A stretch of 64,000 nt of DNA. It comes from Bin87 sp965207585. GTDB lineage: Bacteria; Chloroflexota; Dehalococcoidia; Lucifugimonadales; UBA3495. Positions within the stretch are counted from its first letter, which is position 1. Every line of letters starts with the position of its first letter. Positions 27,039-34,988 of the stretch are shown here, one piece after another. The stretch is from contig CBDBMT010000003.1 in the NCBI GenBank assembly GCA_965207585.1, forward strand, positions 868,001 to 932,000, read 5' to 3'. The notes below the pieces were generated by a model. That model ran no database searches, was not told the origin of the DNA, and worked only from the letters and a program-made list of their open reading frames with translations. Both the position numbers and the translations under genes were made by a program.

Positions 27039-27953
27039 TCAGGTATTGCCACGCAGTTTGGGGTCCAGTGCGTCCCGGATCGAGTCGCCGAACAGGTTGA
27101 AGGCCAACACAGTAATGGTAATGGCAACTCCCGGGAAGATAACCAGCCACCATTCCGGCTTGAGAGTGGCTGCCACCGCACCGCCGAGCATGTTGCCCCA
27201 GGTGGCGGTGGGAGCGGGGACTCCGACACCCAAAAAGCCCAGGGACGCTTCCAGCACGATGACCCCTCCCAGCTGGGCGGTCACCAACACCAACCAGGGG
27301 GCCAGGCACTGAGGCGCTATGTGCAACCCCATGACTCTCAGGTCGGAGGCCCCAATGGCCCGGGCGGCTTCGATGTACGAGTTCTCTTTAACGGAAAGGG
27401 ACACCGAGCGGATCACCCGCACCGATAACGGAATGCGGGTAATGGCGATGGCCACGATAACGGTGAACACTCCTGCGCCCAATCCCAACAACAGCACCAT
27501 AGCCAGGATGAGAGTGGGGAAGGACAAGAGCAGCTCAACGATGCGCTGGCTGTAAATATCGAACCTTCCGCCCAGGTAACCGCTGGCGATACCCCACATC
27601 GCGCCGAGGGTGTCCCCAACTATGACAGCGACGAAGGCCACCAACAGAGATATGCGCGCTCCATAAATGACGCGACTGAGCACGTCTCTGCCGACGCGGT
27701 CGGTACCCAGGAGGTACTCCGAATCGGGAGGATCGTTGATGTTTGTAAAGTGCCCCTCGATCGGGTTGTGTGGGGCTATCAAGGGCGAGGCGACCGCAAG
27801 CACAATTATGACCGCCAGGACTACGCCGCTGGCAGTTCCCACCGGCTGCCTTTCAGCAAATCTGCGAAGTGCCCGCAGTACCCCTACGGTATACTCCCGG
27901 ACGGTAGTAGCAGTCTCAGGTGCGGTTACGAGGACACTTGGATTCTCTGCCAT
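27039..27953 (-). CDS. Peptide/nickel-type ABC transporter permease (DppC-like)
   Basis: The 304-residue permease has an N-terminal helix (about residues 42-62), the DppC-type GTDRVGRDVLSRVIYGARIS segment (about residues 93-112) and the EAA loop YIEAARAIGASDLRVMGLHI. About six membrane helices are visible. It pairs with the DppB-like gene upstream, 59 bases away. No ATPase gene (dppD/F) is nearby, so the importer may borrow one. Confidence 0.9.
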   Translation of the reverse strand: MAENPSVLVTAPETATTVREYTVGVLRALRRFAERQPVGTASGVVLAVIIVLAVASPLIAPHNPIEGHFTNINDPPDSEYLLGTDRVGRDVLSRVIYGARISLLVAFVAVIVGDTLGAMWGIASGYLGGRFDIYSQRIVELLLSFPTLILAMVLLLGLGAGVFTVIVAIAITRIPLSVRVIRSVSLSVKENSYIEAARAIGASDLRVMGLHIAPQCLAPWLVLVTAQLGGVIVLEASLGFLGVGVPAPTATWGNMLGGAVAATLKPEWWLVIFPGVAITITVLAFNLFGDSIRDALDPKLRGNT

Positions 27954-28012
27954 CGATCAACTCCCTGGGGCTCAATCCGGGTGTGTCTGAATGCTCCGGT
28001 GGTTGGCTCGTT

Positions 28013-28972
28013 TTAGGAGTAACGAATCCTGGGGTCAAAGAAGGCGTAGGAAATGTCCACCAAGAGGTTCAGCACCACGAAGATCAGGCCATATAGCAGG
28101 ACCAGATTCTGGATCACGACGTAGTCCCGTTCCGTGAACGCGACCACCAGCGTAGATCCCAGCCCCGGTACTCCGAAGGCTTTTTCCACGACGACCGACC
28201 CGCCAAGGAGAAAGCCCAAGAGCACTCCCGACAGGGTGATCACCGGGAGAATGGCGTTGCGCAGGGCGTGACGCAAGATCACCCAACGCTCCGCCAGCCC
28301 CTTGGCCCGGGCAGTGCGGATATAGTCGTCCCGCAGCACCTCCAGAAGAGTCGAACGGGCCATGCGCGCCACGTAGGCTGCCTGACTGAGGGCCAACACC
28401 AGGGCTGGGCCCCACACGATTTGCAAGTTGGCCCACGGGTCTTCCCAAATGTGGATGACTCCAAAAGGCGCTTTATAGTGCCACCCCAGCAACAGCACGA
28501 GTACGATCAGCGTCCCCAGCCAAAAATTGGGGACTGCCAGGAATAATATGCTGAAGAACCGAGCGACGTAATCGCCGAAGCTGTTTTGTTTGACCGCAGC
28601 CAGGATTCCAACGGGCAGGCCGATAATCCAGGCAAAGATGATCGCCAGAATTGCGATCTCCGCAGTCAACGGGCCCCGGTGGGTTATGGTTTCCATGACC
28701 GTGTCACCCCGCCAGAAGGACTCTCCCAGCTTGAGGGTGAACACGTCTCCCATCCAATTGACATACTGCTTCCAGAGAGGATCATTCAGGCCCAGGCTTT
28801 CAAGAAGCCTTTCCCGGTCCGCTTCACGGAGCATTCGAAACCCGTCTTCATCGCTGAACATGACCGCCAGGACGTCACCCGGCAGGATACGCATTGCGGC
28901 GAAGATGATGACCGTTATCACGAAGATGGCGGGCACCGAAAGCAGGAGCCTACGCAGGATATAGGTTTGCAT
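28013..28972 (-). CDS. Peptide/nickel-type ABC transporter permease (DppB-like)
   Basis: The 319-residue permease starts MQTYILRRLLLSVPAIFVIT, the DppB signature N-terminus, and has RILPGDVLAVMF, a periplasmic loop (LGLNDPLWKQYVNWMGDV) and the EAA loop DDYIRTARAKGLAERWVILRHAL (in pieces). Six membrane helices are expected. Start at 28972 follows AGGAAG; longer in-frame starts would add 14 unlike residues. Confidence 0.9.
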   Translation of the reverse strand: MQTYILRRLLLSVPAIFVITVIIFAAMRILPGDVLAVMFSDEDGFRMLREADRERLLESLGLNDPLWKQYVNWMGDVFTLKLGESFWRGDTVMETITHRGPLTAEIAILAIIFAWIIGLPVGILAAVKQNSFGDYVARFFSILFLAVPNFWLGTLIVLVLLLGWHYKAPFGVIHIWEDPWANLQIVWGPALVLALSQAAYVARMARSTLLEVLRDDYIRTARAKGLAERWVILRHALRNAILPVITLSGVLLGFLLGGSVVVEKAFGVPGLGSTLVVAFTERDYVVIQNLVLLYGLIFVVLNLLVDISYAFFDPRIRYS

Positions 28973-29059
28973 CTTCCTACCTTTGTTCGAGTGGGATGAG
29001 CCGGGCTGGGGCAAGCGTCATCGCATCAGCATGGAGCATCGCAAGGCTCGGGGGTCCTC

Positions 29060-30864
29060 CTACCTGTCGAGCCACATCGTGTCGTAGCGGTTGCAGTTGT
29101 AGATGCCGCAGCCGGACTTCCGCACTACACCGCCGACGTAGTCGTACCAGGCGTTGAAGACTATGCGCCAGTGATGCGGAGCCATTGGCACTTCCCGGTC
29201 CAGGATTGCAGTCGCCTGCTGCCACAAAGCCAGGCGCTTGTCCCGGTCCAGCTCGGCGTCAATCTGGTTCATCAGGGCGTCGAACTCGGGGTTGGACCAA
29301 CGCGAGAGGTTTTGAGCGCCGCCGGTCTTGTAGAAGTTGGTGCCGTAGTCAGAAGGGTCCATCAGGTTGGTGCCGATGGAGCCCAGGCCGATGTCGAAAA
29401 TCCCGGTGCGCATGTCCTCCTGCCACTGTCCCCCTTGAGGCGCCCTCAAAGTGGACTCGATGTTCAGATGGACCCGCAGCATCTCCTGGACTATCGGCGC
29501 CATCACATCCTCCCGGGGAGCCCATCCTCCACGCACCGAGAAGTCCACGTCCTTGATGCCTTCGGCGTAGCCAGCTTCAGCCATCAAGGCCTTGGCCTCC
29601 GCGATGTCCGCACTCTTGTCGACCCTGAAGCCCGGCTTCGTCAGCAGAACCTCGTCTGTAGGGGAGAAGGCCATATTGGGAGGGGACCAATCAACCACGA
29701 CCTTGCCGAAGAGACCCTCCGTCGCTTCCATGATCGCCCACCGGTCCGTGATCAGGTGAATTGCCCGGCGCACTCTCGGGTCGTCCCACGGCGCTCCCTT
29801 CTCGATGTTGAACCACATGGCGTTGGCGGCGACACCTTGCCAAATATGGTTTGTTGTACCCGGGATATCGTTCATCTCGGCGACGGCTTCAGGGCTGATG
29901 TTCCAGCAGAAATCCACCTGGTTGGCGATGCAGAGGGCATCCCGTTGAGCCGTTTGGACAGAATAGATGGTCACGCCATCAAGGTAGGGCAAACCGTCTA
30001 CAAAGTATTCGGGATGCCGTTCGGTTTCCCACGTCTCTCCCTGGGTGAAGTCCACGAACTTGAAGGCCCCGGTCCCAGGGCCGCCGCCTTTGAGCTGTCT
30101 CAGGTCAAAGTTGTTCTCCTCCAGGGTTTTTTCGGGTGAATCACATTCCACTCCACCGCGAATGCCCCCAGGAAGAAGCCGCTCGGCTGCTTTAGGATCA
30201 CCTGAAATGTGGATGCGTCAGGGGCCTCAATTCTGTCCACGATTGGCGCCAACAGGTCCTGCCGCAAGCTGGTAACACCTTCGGGAGGATCTATGATGCG
30301 ACTCCAACTGGCCAGCACGTCCTCGGAGGTCATAACGGTCCCGTCATGAAACTTGACCCCTTCCCGGAGCGGGAAAGTCCAGGTCAGGTTGTCTTCCGAA
30401 ACTGTCCAGTCCTCAGCCAGGTCCGGGATGATCGTGTTGCCTCCGTCCAGTGGGTTATACCGCAGCACCCCGTTATATTGCTGGCTCATGGGTTCAGCGG
30501 TATAGGCTGTAGCCGATTGCATCATGTCGTAGTGCGCCGTATCCGCAACCGTGGCTACCCGGAGCGTTCCGCCTTGCTTCGCGTTGGGATTGAGGAGAGA
30601 AACCGATCTGGTGTCTCCCGCAGCAGCCACCGGTGTGGGTATCGCAGTCGGGATCTCCGTGGCTACGGCGATCTCTCGGATTCGGACCACCGGAGTCTGC
30701 TCTCCGGCAGCAGAAGCCGCCGGAGTCTGCCCTCCGTCAGCAGAAGGTGCGACGGATTCCGGCGTTGGGGTGGTGGCAGTCCCGCAGGCGGTCGCCACTA
30801 ACAATATCGGAATCAACGGGGCAACCACCATGTTCTTGAGTATCTTCAACAAACGGTGCGTCAT
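29060..30864 (-). pseudogene. ABC transporter substrate-binding protein, family 5, frameshifted
   Basis: A full-length (~600-residue) oligopeptide-binding protein is split by one missing base. The 5' part (30864 to ~30130) has a lipoprotein signal ending LLVATACGT and the segments AKQGGTLRVATVADTAHYDMM and EDNLTWTFPLREGVKFHDG. The 3' part continues GGGPGTGAFKFVDFTQGE down to 29060. The frames meet at a run of six A on the coding strand (30127-30132). A seventh A would join HPKK to TLEENNFDLR. It could be an assembly error, a true mutation or a slippage site. Confidence 0.8.
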
Positions 30865-30948
30865 CTCTCGACCTCCACACGTTCGGGATTGGAAACCGAT
30901 GGTCGTACCAGGGGCCAGGTGTTCCGGGGCTGTGTTGCGACGAGTCAC

Positions 30949-31356
30949 TCGTAATATCTAGGGCCATCATAACGAATAATCGATGATTAATGGCTTACTT
31001 TATCATTTTCCGCAAATAAGATGAGCATATACGTCGTGAAATCGTCGTGTATCGGCTCACCATAAACTACAGAATCCCGTCTGTCAACAGGACGATTGCA
31101 AAGTCAGGAGGCTCGACCGTAGAGGTGGTCGATGGTCAGCAGATACCAGCGCTCTCTCCGCACTTCCCCAGTGGCTATATCCATCGTCTTCTTATGTACC
31201 ATGGCACCCTGCCGCGCCCCCAGAAATCCCAAATCATCCCGAAATAGTCGGCCATCGCGTCATCAGCCCAAATCCGCTGCCTTTCGATGCGGGGTAGGGC
31301 GGGGTTCCCTGTGCTAAACTGGCCCGAAAATCATCCCAATCGGCCAGGAAAGTACC
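30949..31356. other. Intergenic stretch without a recognisable gene
   Basis: About 400 bases between the divergent binding-protein gene and moxR. The part near 30960-31090 is AT-richer than its surroundings. Only short plus-strand open frames of weak coding character occur. It probably carries the two divergent promoters. I see no repeat of the families found elsewhere. Confidence 0.5.
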
Positions 31357-32343
31357 TTGCAAAATACAGCAGTCTCACCCGCCGCCGGGGTTGCGCCGGC
31401 CATCCTGGACGCCGCCGCCGTGGCGCAGCGGATCGCCGATAACGTGGCCACGGTTATCGTCGGGAAGAGCGACGTGATCGAGATGGCGCTGGCCGCCCTG
31501 ATCGCTGAGGGTCATATCCTGGTGGAGGACGTGCCGGGCGTCGGCAAGACGATGCTGGCGCGTTCCATCGCGACGTCCATCGGCGGGACCTTCTCTCGCA
31601 TCCAGTTCACCCCCGACCTGCTGCCCAGCGACGTGACCGGGGTATCGGTGTACAACCAGTCCACGGGCGAGTTCTCCTTCCGGTCCGGTCCCATCGCGGC
31701 CCAGCTGGTGCTGGCCGACGAGATCAACCGGGCTACGCCCAAGACCCAGTCCGCGCTGCTGGAGGCCATGGAAGAGCGCCAGGTCACGGTGGACGGGGTG
31801 ACGCACCCGCTGTCGCTGCCGTTCCTGGTGATCGCCACGCAGAACTCCATCGAGTACGAGGGCACCTTCCCACTGCCCGAGGCGCAGTTGGACCGGTTCC
31901 TGATGCGCATCAACGTGGGGTATCCCCGTTTCGAGGAGGAGATCACGATCATCGCCCAGCAGGAGCACTCGCATCCGATCCTGGACCTCGAGCCGGTGGC
32001 CACGCCGGAGCAGGTAATCGGGATGCAGCAGGCGGCGCAAGAAGTGTACGTCGACGGGCTGGTCCGGGAGTACCTGGTGGCGCTGGCCGAGGCCACCCGC
32101 GAGCACGCCGACGCGGCGCTGGGAGCGTCACCGCGAGCATCACTGGGGCTGTTCCGCACCGGGCGGGCGCTGGCATTGGTCCGCGGCCGGGACTACGTGC
32201 TGCCCGACGACATCAAGGAGCTGGCGGTGGCCGTGCTGGCCCACCGCATCGTGCTGACCCCCGCCGCCCGGATGCGGGGAGTGCGGGCGGAGCAGATGGT
32301 GAGCGACCTGCTGAACAGCGTGCCGGTGCCGGGGGCGCGGTAG
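31357..32343 (+). CDS. moxR: MoxR-family AAA+ ATPase
   Basis: The 328-residue MoxR AAA+ protein has Walker A EDVPGVGKTMLARS (about residues 53-66), Walker B LVLADEINRATPKTQSALLEAMEE (in pieces near 111-134) and the sensor segment VIATQNSIEYEGTFPLPEAQLDRF. MoxR proteins are chaperone-like and mature protein complexes with DUF58/VWA partners. The start is TTG, preceded by AGGAAAG. Its usual partner DUF58 lies beyond two inserted hicBA pairs. Confidence 0.9.
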   Translation: MQNTAVSPAAGVAPAILDAAAVAQRIADNVATVIVGKSDVIEMALAALIAEGHILVEDVPGVGKTMLARSIATSIGGTFSRIQFTPDLLPSDVTGVSVYNQSTGEFSFRSGPIAAQLVLADEINRATPKTQSALLEAMEERQVTVDGVTHPLSLPFLVIATQNSIEYEGTFPLPEAQLDRFLMRINVGYPRFEEEITIIAQQEHSHPILDLEPVATPEQVIGMQQAAQEVYVDGLVREYLVALAEATREHADAALGASPRASLGLFRTGRALALVRGRDYVLPDDIKELAVAVLAHRIVLTPAARMRGVRAEQMVSDLLNSVPVPGAR

Positions 32344-32374
32344 CCGGTCACCATAAGCATCAGGAGAGCCAAAT

Positions 32375-32680
32375 ATGTACACCTTTGATGTTTTGGTTTG
32401 GGAAGATCCATCTTCCGATGGATCCACGGGATACGGCGCGTGGTGCTCGTATGTGTATGGTGTGTGGGGGCAGGGCGATACGGAGGAGGAAGCCCTGACG
32501 GAAGTCAGATTGATGATGACCGACGTCGTGAACGATCCGGAAGACCTGGCCGAGAGCCTGGTTGACCCCGAGGCTGCGGCAGCGGAGATGGCGGATATGA
32601 TCCGTGAACGCGAGGCCGAAGGCGTCCCCTGCTGGACGCGGCAAGTATCGGTAGCCGATCCAGAATTGGCCGGCGTCTGA
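32375..32680 (+). CDS. HicB-like antitoxin, tandem copy 1
   Basis: A 101-residue HicB-fold protein: MYTFDVLVWEDPSSDGSTGY, then AWCSYVYGVWGQGDTEEEAL and a helical C-terminus. It matches the partial RNase-H fold of HicB, including the G-x-T/E-EAL turn. No separate DNA-binding domain is obvious. It should neutralise the HicA toxin encoded next, and overlaps it by one base. It shares most residues with copy 2 at 33025. Confidence 0.75.
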   Translation: MYTFDVLVWEDPSSDGSTGYGAWCSYVYGVWGQGDTEEEALTEVRLMMTDVVNDPEDLAESLVDPEAAAAEMADMIREREAEGVPCWTRQVSVADPELAGV

Positions 32681-32961
32681 TGCCCCGTTACGCTAACGTG
32701 CGTACGACGGCGCTGCACCGTCTGCTGATGCGAATGGGGTTCATTGAAACACCGAGCAACCATCATCGTCACTACCGGCACGAAGGGCTTGGCCTTCGCA
32801 CGCGAATGTCTTTCGGGAACAAAGAAATCCGGCCGGGCGTGATGGGTGACATGATCACCAGGGATCTACGTATGACCGTTGACGAATTCCGCGACGCTGT
32901 GAACGGGAATATTCCCGAACGGTTCACCAATCCCCTGTTTTGGAACAGCGGAGCAAGATAG
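32680..32961 (+). CDS. HicA-like toxin, tandem copy 1
   Basis: A 93-residue HicA/YcfA-type protein: MPRYANVRTTALHRLLMRMG then IETPSNHHRHYRHEG, where the conserved His sits in the double-stranded RNA-binding fold, and a GNKEIRPGVMGDMITRDLRM stretch. HicA toxins cleave mRNA. The C-terminal ~25 residues (MTVDEFRDAVNGNIPERF) are nearly the same as in copy 2. Confidence 0.75.
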   Translation: MPRYANVRTTALHRLLMRMGFIETPSNHHRHYRHEGLGLRTRMSFGNKEIRPGVMGDMITRDLRMTVDEFRDAVNGNIPERFTNPLFWNSGAR

Positions 32962-33024
32962 GCAGAGCATTGCCCCGGCCCTCGTTTGCCGGCAGCGCTT
33001 CGAGACCCAAAGGGAGATCAGAAC

Positions 33025-33330
33025 ATGCACACCTTCGACGTACTCGTTTGGGAAGACACGACATCCGATGGGTCGGTTGGATATGCCGCTTGGTGCTCGT
33101 ACGTGCTAGGTGTTGGAGGTCAAGGTAACACTGCGGAAGCGGCTTTGGCGGACATCACCTCAATGATGACCGACGTGATTCTGCATCCTTGGGAGGATGG
33201 GAAATCCCTGGCAGACCCGGCAACGGCTGCAACCGAAATGGCCGAAATCATAGCGGAACTTTCCGCTGAAGGCATCCCGCACCAGATGCACCGAGTATCC
33301 ATTTTGTCTGAACTGGCGGCGAATGTCTGA
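33025..33330 (+). CDS. HicB-like antitoxin, tandem copy 2
   Basis: The 101-residue paralogue of copy 1 has the same length and start MHTFDVLVWEDTTSDGSVGY. The middle and C-terminal helices have drifted. AGGGAG precedes the ATG by 8 bases. It overlaps hicA copy 2 by one base, as in copy 1. Confidence 0.75.
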   Translation: MHTFDVLVWEDTTSDGSVGYAAWCSYVLGVGGQGNTAEAALADITSMMTDVILHPWEDGKSLADPATAATEMAEIIAELSAEGIPHQMHRVSILSELAANV

Positions 33331-33602
33331 TGCCGCGTTACGCAAACGTGCGAGCACGCGAACTGCGGCGATTGCTGCTCAGGATGGGGTTTGTCGAAAC
33401 TGCTCACAATGACCATTGGCGCTATCGACATCAGGGTCTCGGCCTGTACACGAAAGTATCTTTTGGCAACCATGAGATCAGAGCACACTACATGGGAAGC
33501 ATCATCACCAAGCAGCTACGCATGACCGTTGACGAATTCCGCGACGCTATGAACGGCAATATTCCCGAAAGGTTCACCAATCCGGAATTCTGGAACAACT
33601 AG
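33330..33602 (+). CDS. HicA-like toxin, tandem copy 2
   Basis: The 90-residue paralogue of the copy 1 toxin starts MPRYANVRARELRRLLLRMG and keeps the key His (NDHWRYRHQG). Its 3' end is almost identical at the DNA level to that of copy 1, while the centre has diverged. The DUF58 gene starts 13 bases after its stop. Confidence 0.75.
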   Translation: MPRYANVRARELRRLLLRMGFVETAHNDHWRYRHQGLGLYTKVSFGNHEIRAHYMGSIITKQLRMTVDEFRDAMNGNIPERFTNPEFWNN

Positions 33603-33615
33603 ATGGTTGCCCGCC

Positions 33616-34941
33616 ATGATCAAGTCTCTTATCAGCCAGCACCGGCGCAAGATACTGTTCAGCCTGCTGATCCTCGCAGTGCTGTTTTACTCTTTGGGAA
33701 CGGGGTTCTCCTTCTTTTACCGGTTGCTGTTCACCCTCGTGCTGCTGGTGATAATCGGATACGGTTGGGCCTGGCTCAACCTGCGCGGCATCGAGGTGCG
33801 GCTGACCCGGCTGGGAACACGAGGCCGCGTCGGCGATTACCTGGAGGGTCAGATCCAGCTGATCAACCGCACACGATTGCCCAAGTCGTGGCTGGAAGTG
33901 ATGGAGGACACCGACCTGGCGGAGCCGGGCGGGCGCACCGTGGCCCTGGTCAAGGGACAGGTGCGTTCTTTTCGCATCGCCACCTACCTGTCTCGACGAG
34001 GCATCTATCGCACGGGGCGGGTGCGGGTCACCGCGCGGGATCCCTTCGGGCTCTTCCGCCTGAGCCGAACTTTCCTCAATGATCAATCGTATACCGTGCT
34101 GCCAAAGACCGTGCCGCTGCCGGACCTGGATCGTCGGTTCGCCAACCTGCCCAGCGACTCGGTCTTCTCCCGGCGCACGCCGGCGATCACCCCTGAATCG
34201 TCCACGGTGCGCGACTACGCCCACGGCGACAGCCTGCGTCGCATCCACTGGCCGTACACCGCCCGGATGAACCGGCTGATGGTGAAGGAGTTCGACATCG
34301 GCGTGTCGGCCCAGGCGTGGATCCTGCTGGACATGGACCGCCGTTCCCACCTGGGCCACCCGCCGGACAACACCGAAGAGCTGGCCGTGACCGTTGCGGC
34401 ATCGCTGGTGCAGCACTGGGACGAAACTGCGGTCCCCGTCGGTCTCGCCTCCAACTCCGCCGACCTGTGGATGCTGAACCCGGACCGCCGGCCGGCCCAG
34501 CTGGGCATATTGATGGAAACCCTGGCCGGCATCAGCGCCGACGGGTCACTGTCGCTGGAGCGCTTCATTTACGACCTGCGCCCGCACCTGTCGGGCTTCA
34601 ACACGTTGATGGTGATCACCGCCTCACGCCGGCCGGAGTGGACGTCGGCGCTGGTCAGCCTGCGCCGGCAGGGGATCAACGTCACGGTGTGCTACGTGGA
34701 CCACACGTCGTTCGCCGATCCCGAAGGCGAACCGACCACCGGCACCACCGGCCAGGCCGTCGCCGAGTACCTGGCCCAGCACGACATACCCATCTACATC
34801 GTGAGGCGCAACGAGGACATCAACCAGGCCCTGTCGCGTCCGCTGGCGGTGGGCGGAGCGAGGGCGCCCGAGGGTGTCGGCACTCCCCCGGACACGGCGG
34901 ATATCGCCGGCGCGGAGCCGGTAGCCGGCCGGGTTGCGTAG
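33616..34941 (+). CDS. DUF58-family membrane protein (MoxR partner)
   Basis: The 441-residue protein has two N-terminal membrane helices (about residues 12-55), then the DUF58 domain with VRDYAHGDSLRRIHWPYTAR (about residues 200-219) and MVKEFDI. DUF58 proteins sit next to MoxR ATPases and carry a VWA-like fold. This is the second member of a moxR-DUF58-transglutaminase operon. The ATG at 33616 was chosen; an in-frame TTG three codons earlier is possible. Confidence 0.85.
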   Translation: MIKSLISQHRRKILFSLLILAVLFYSLGTGFSFFYRLLFTLVLLVIIGYGWAWLNLRGIEVRLTRLGTRGRVGDYLEGQIQLINRTRLPKSWLEVMEDTDLAEPGGRTVALVKGQVRSFRIATYLSRRGIYRTGRVRVTARDPFGLFRLSRTFLNDQSYTVLPKTVPLPDLDRRFANLPSDSVFSRRTPAITPESSTVRDYAHGDSLRRIHWPYTARMNRLMVKEFDIGVSAQAWILLDMDRRSHLGHPPDNTEELAVTVAASLVQHWDETAVPVGLASNSADLWMLNPDRRPAQLGILMETLAGISADGSLSLERFIYDLRPHLSGFNTLMVITASRRPEWTSALVSLRRQGINVTVCYVDHTSFADPEGEPTTGTTGQAVAEYLAQHDIPIYIVRRNEDINQALSRPLAVGGARAPEGVGTPPDTADIAGAEPVAGRVA

Positions 34942-34988
34942 GGGTACAATGTCTCCTCCGCGAAAAGTCGACGTAATGTAACCAGGTC

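Noticed and set aside
30127..30132. Programmed -1 ribosomal frameshift in the binding-protein gene
   Set aside because: The site (G AAA AAA C) does not allow good re-pairing in the P site and no downstream stimulator is seen; a simple indel or slippage in the A tract is more likely.
31047..31317. Two short plus-strand frames before moxR
   Set aside because: Weak starts, overlapping frames and Pro/Arg-rich products; more likely leader or spacer DNA.
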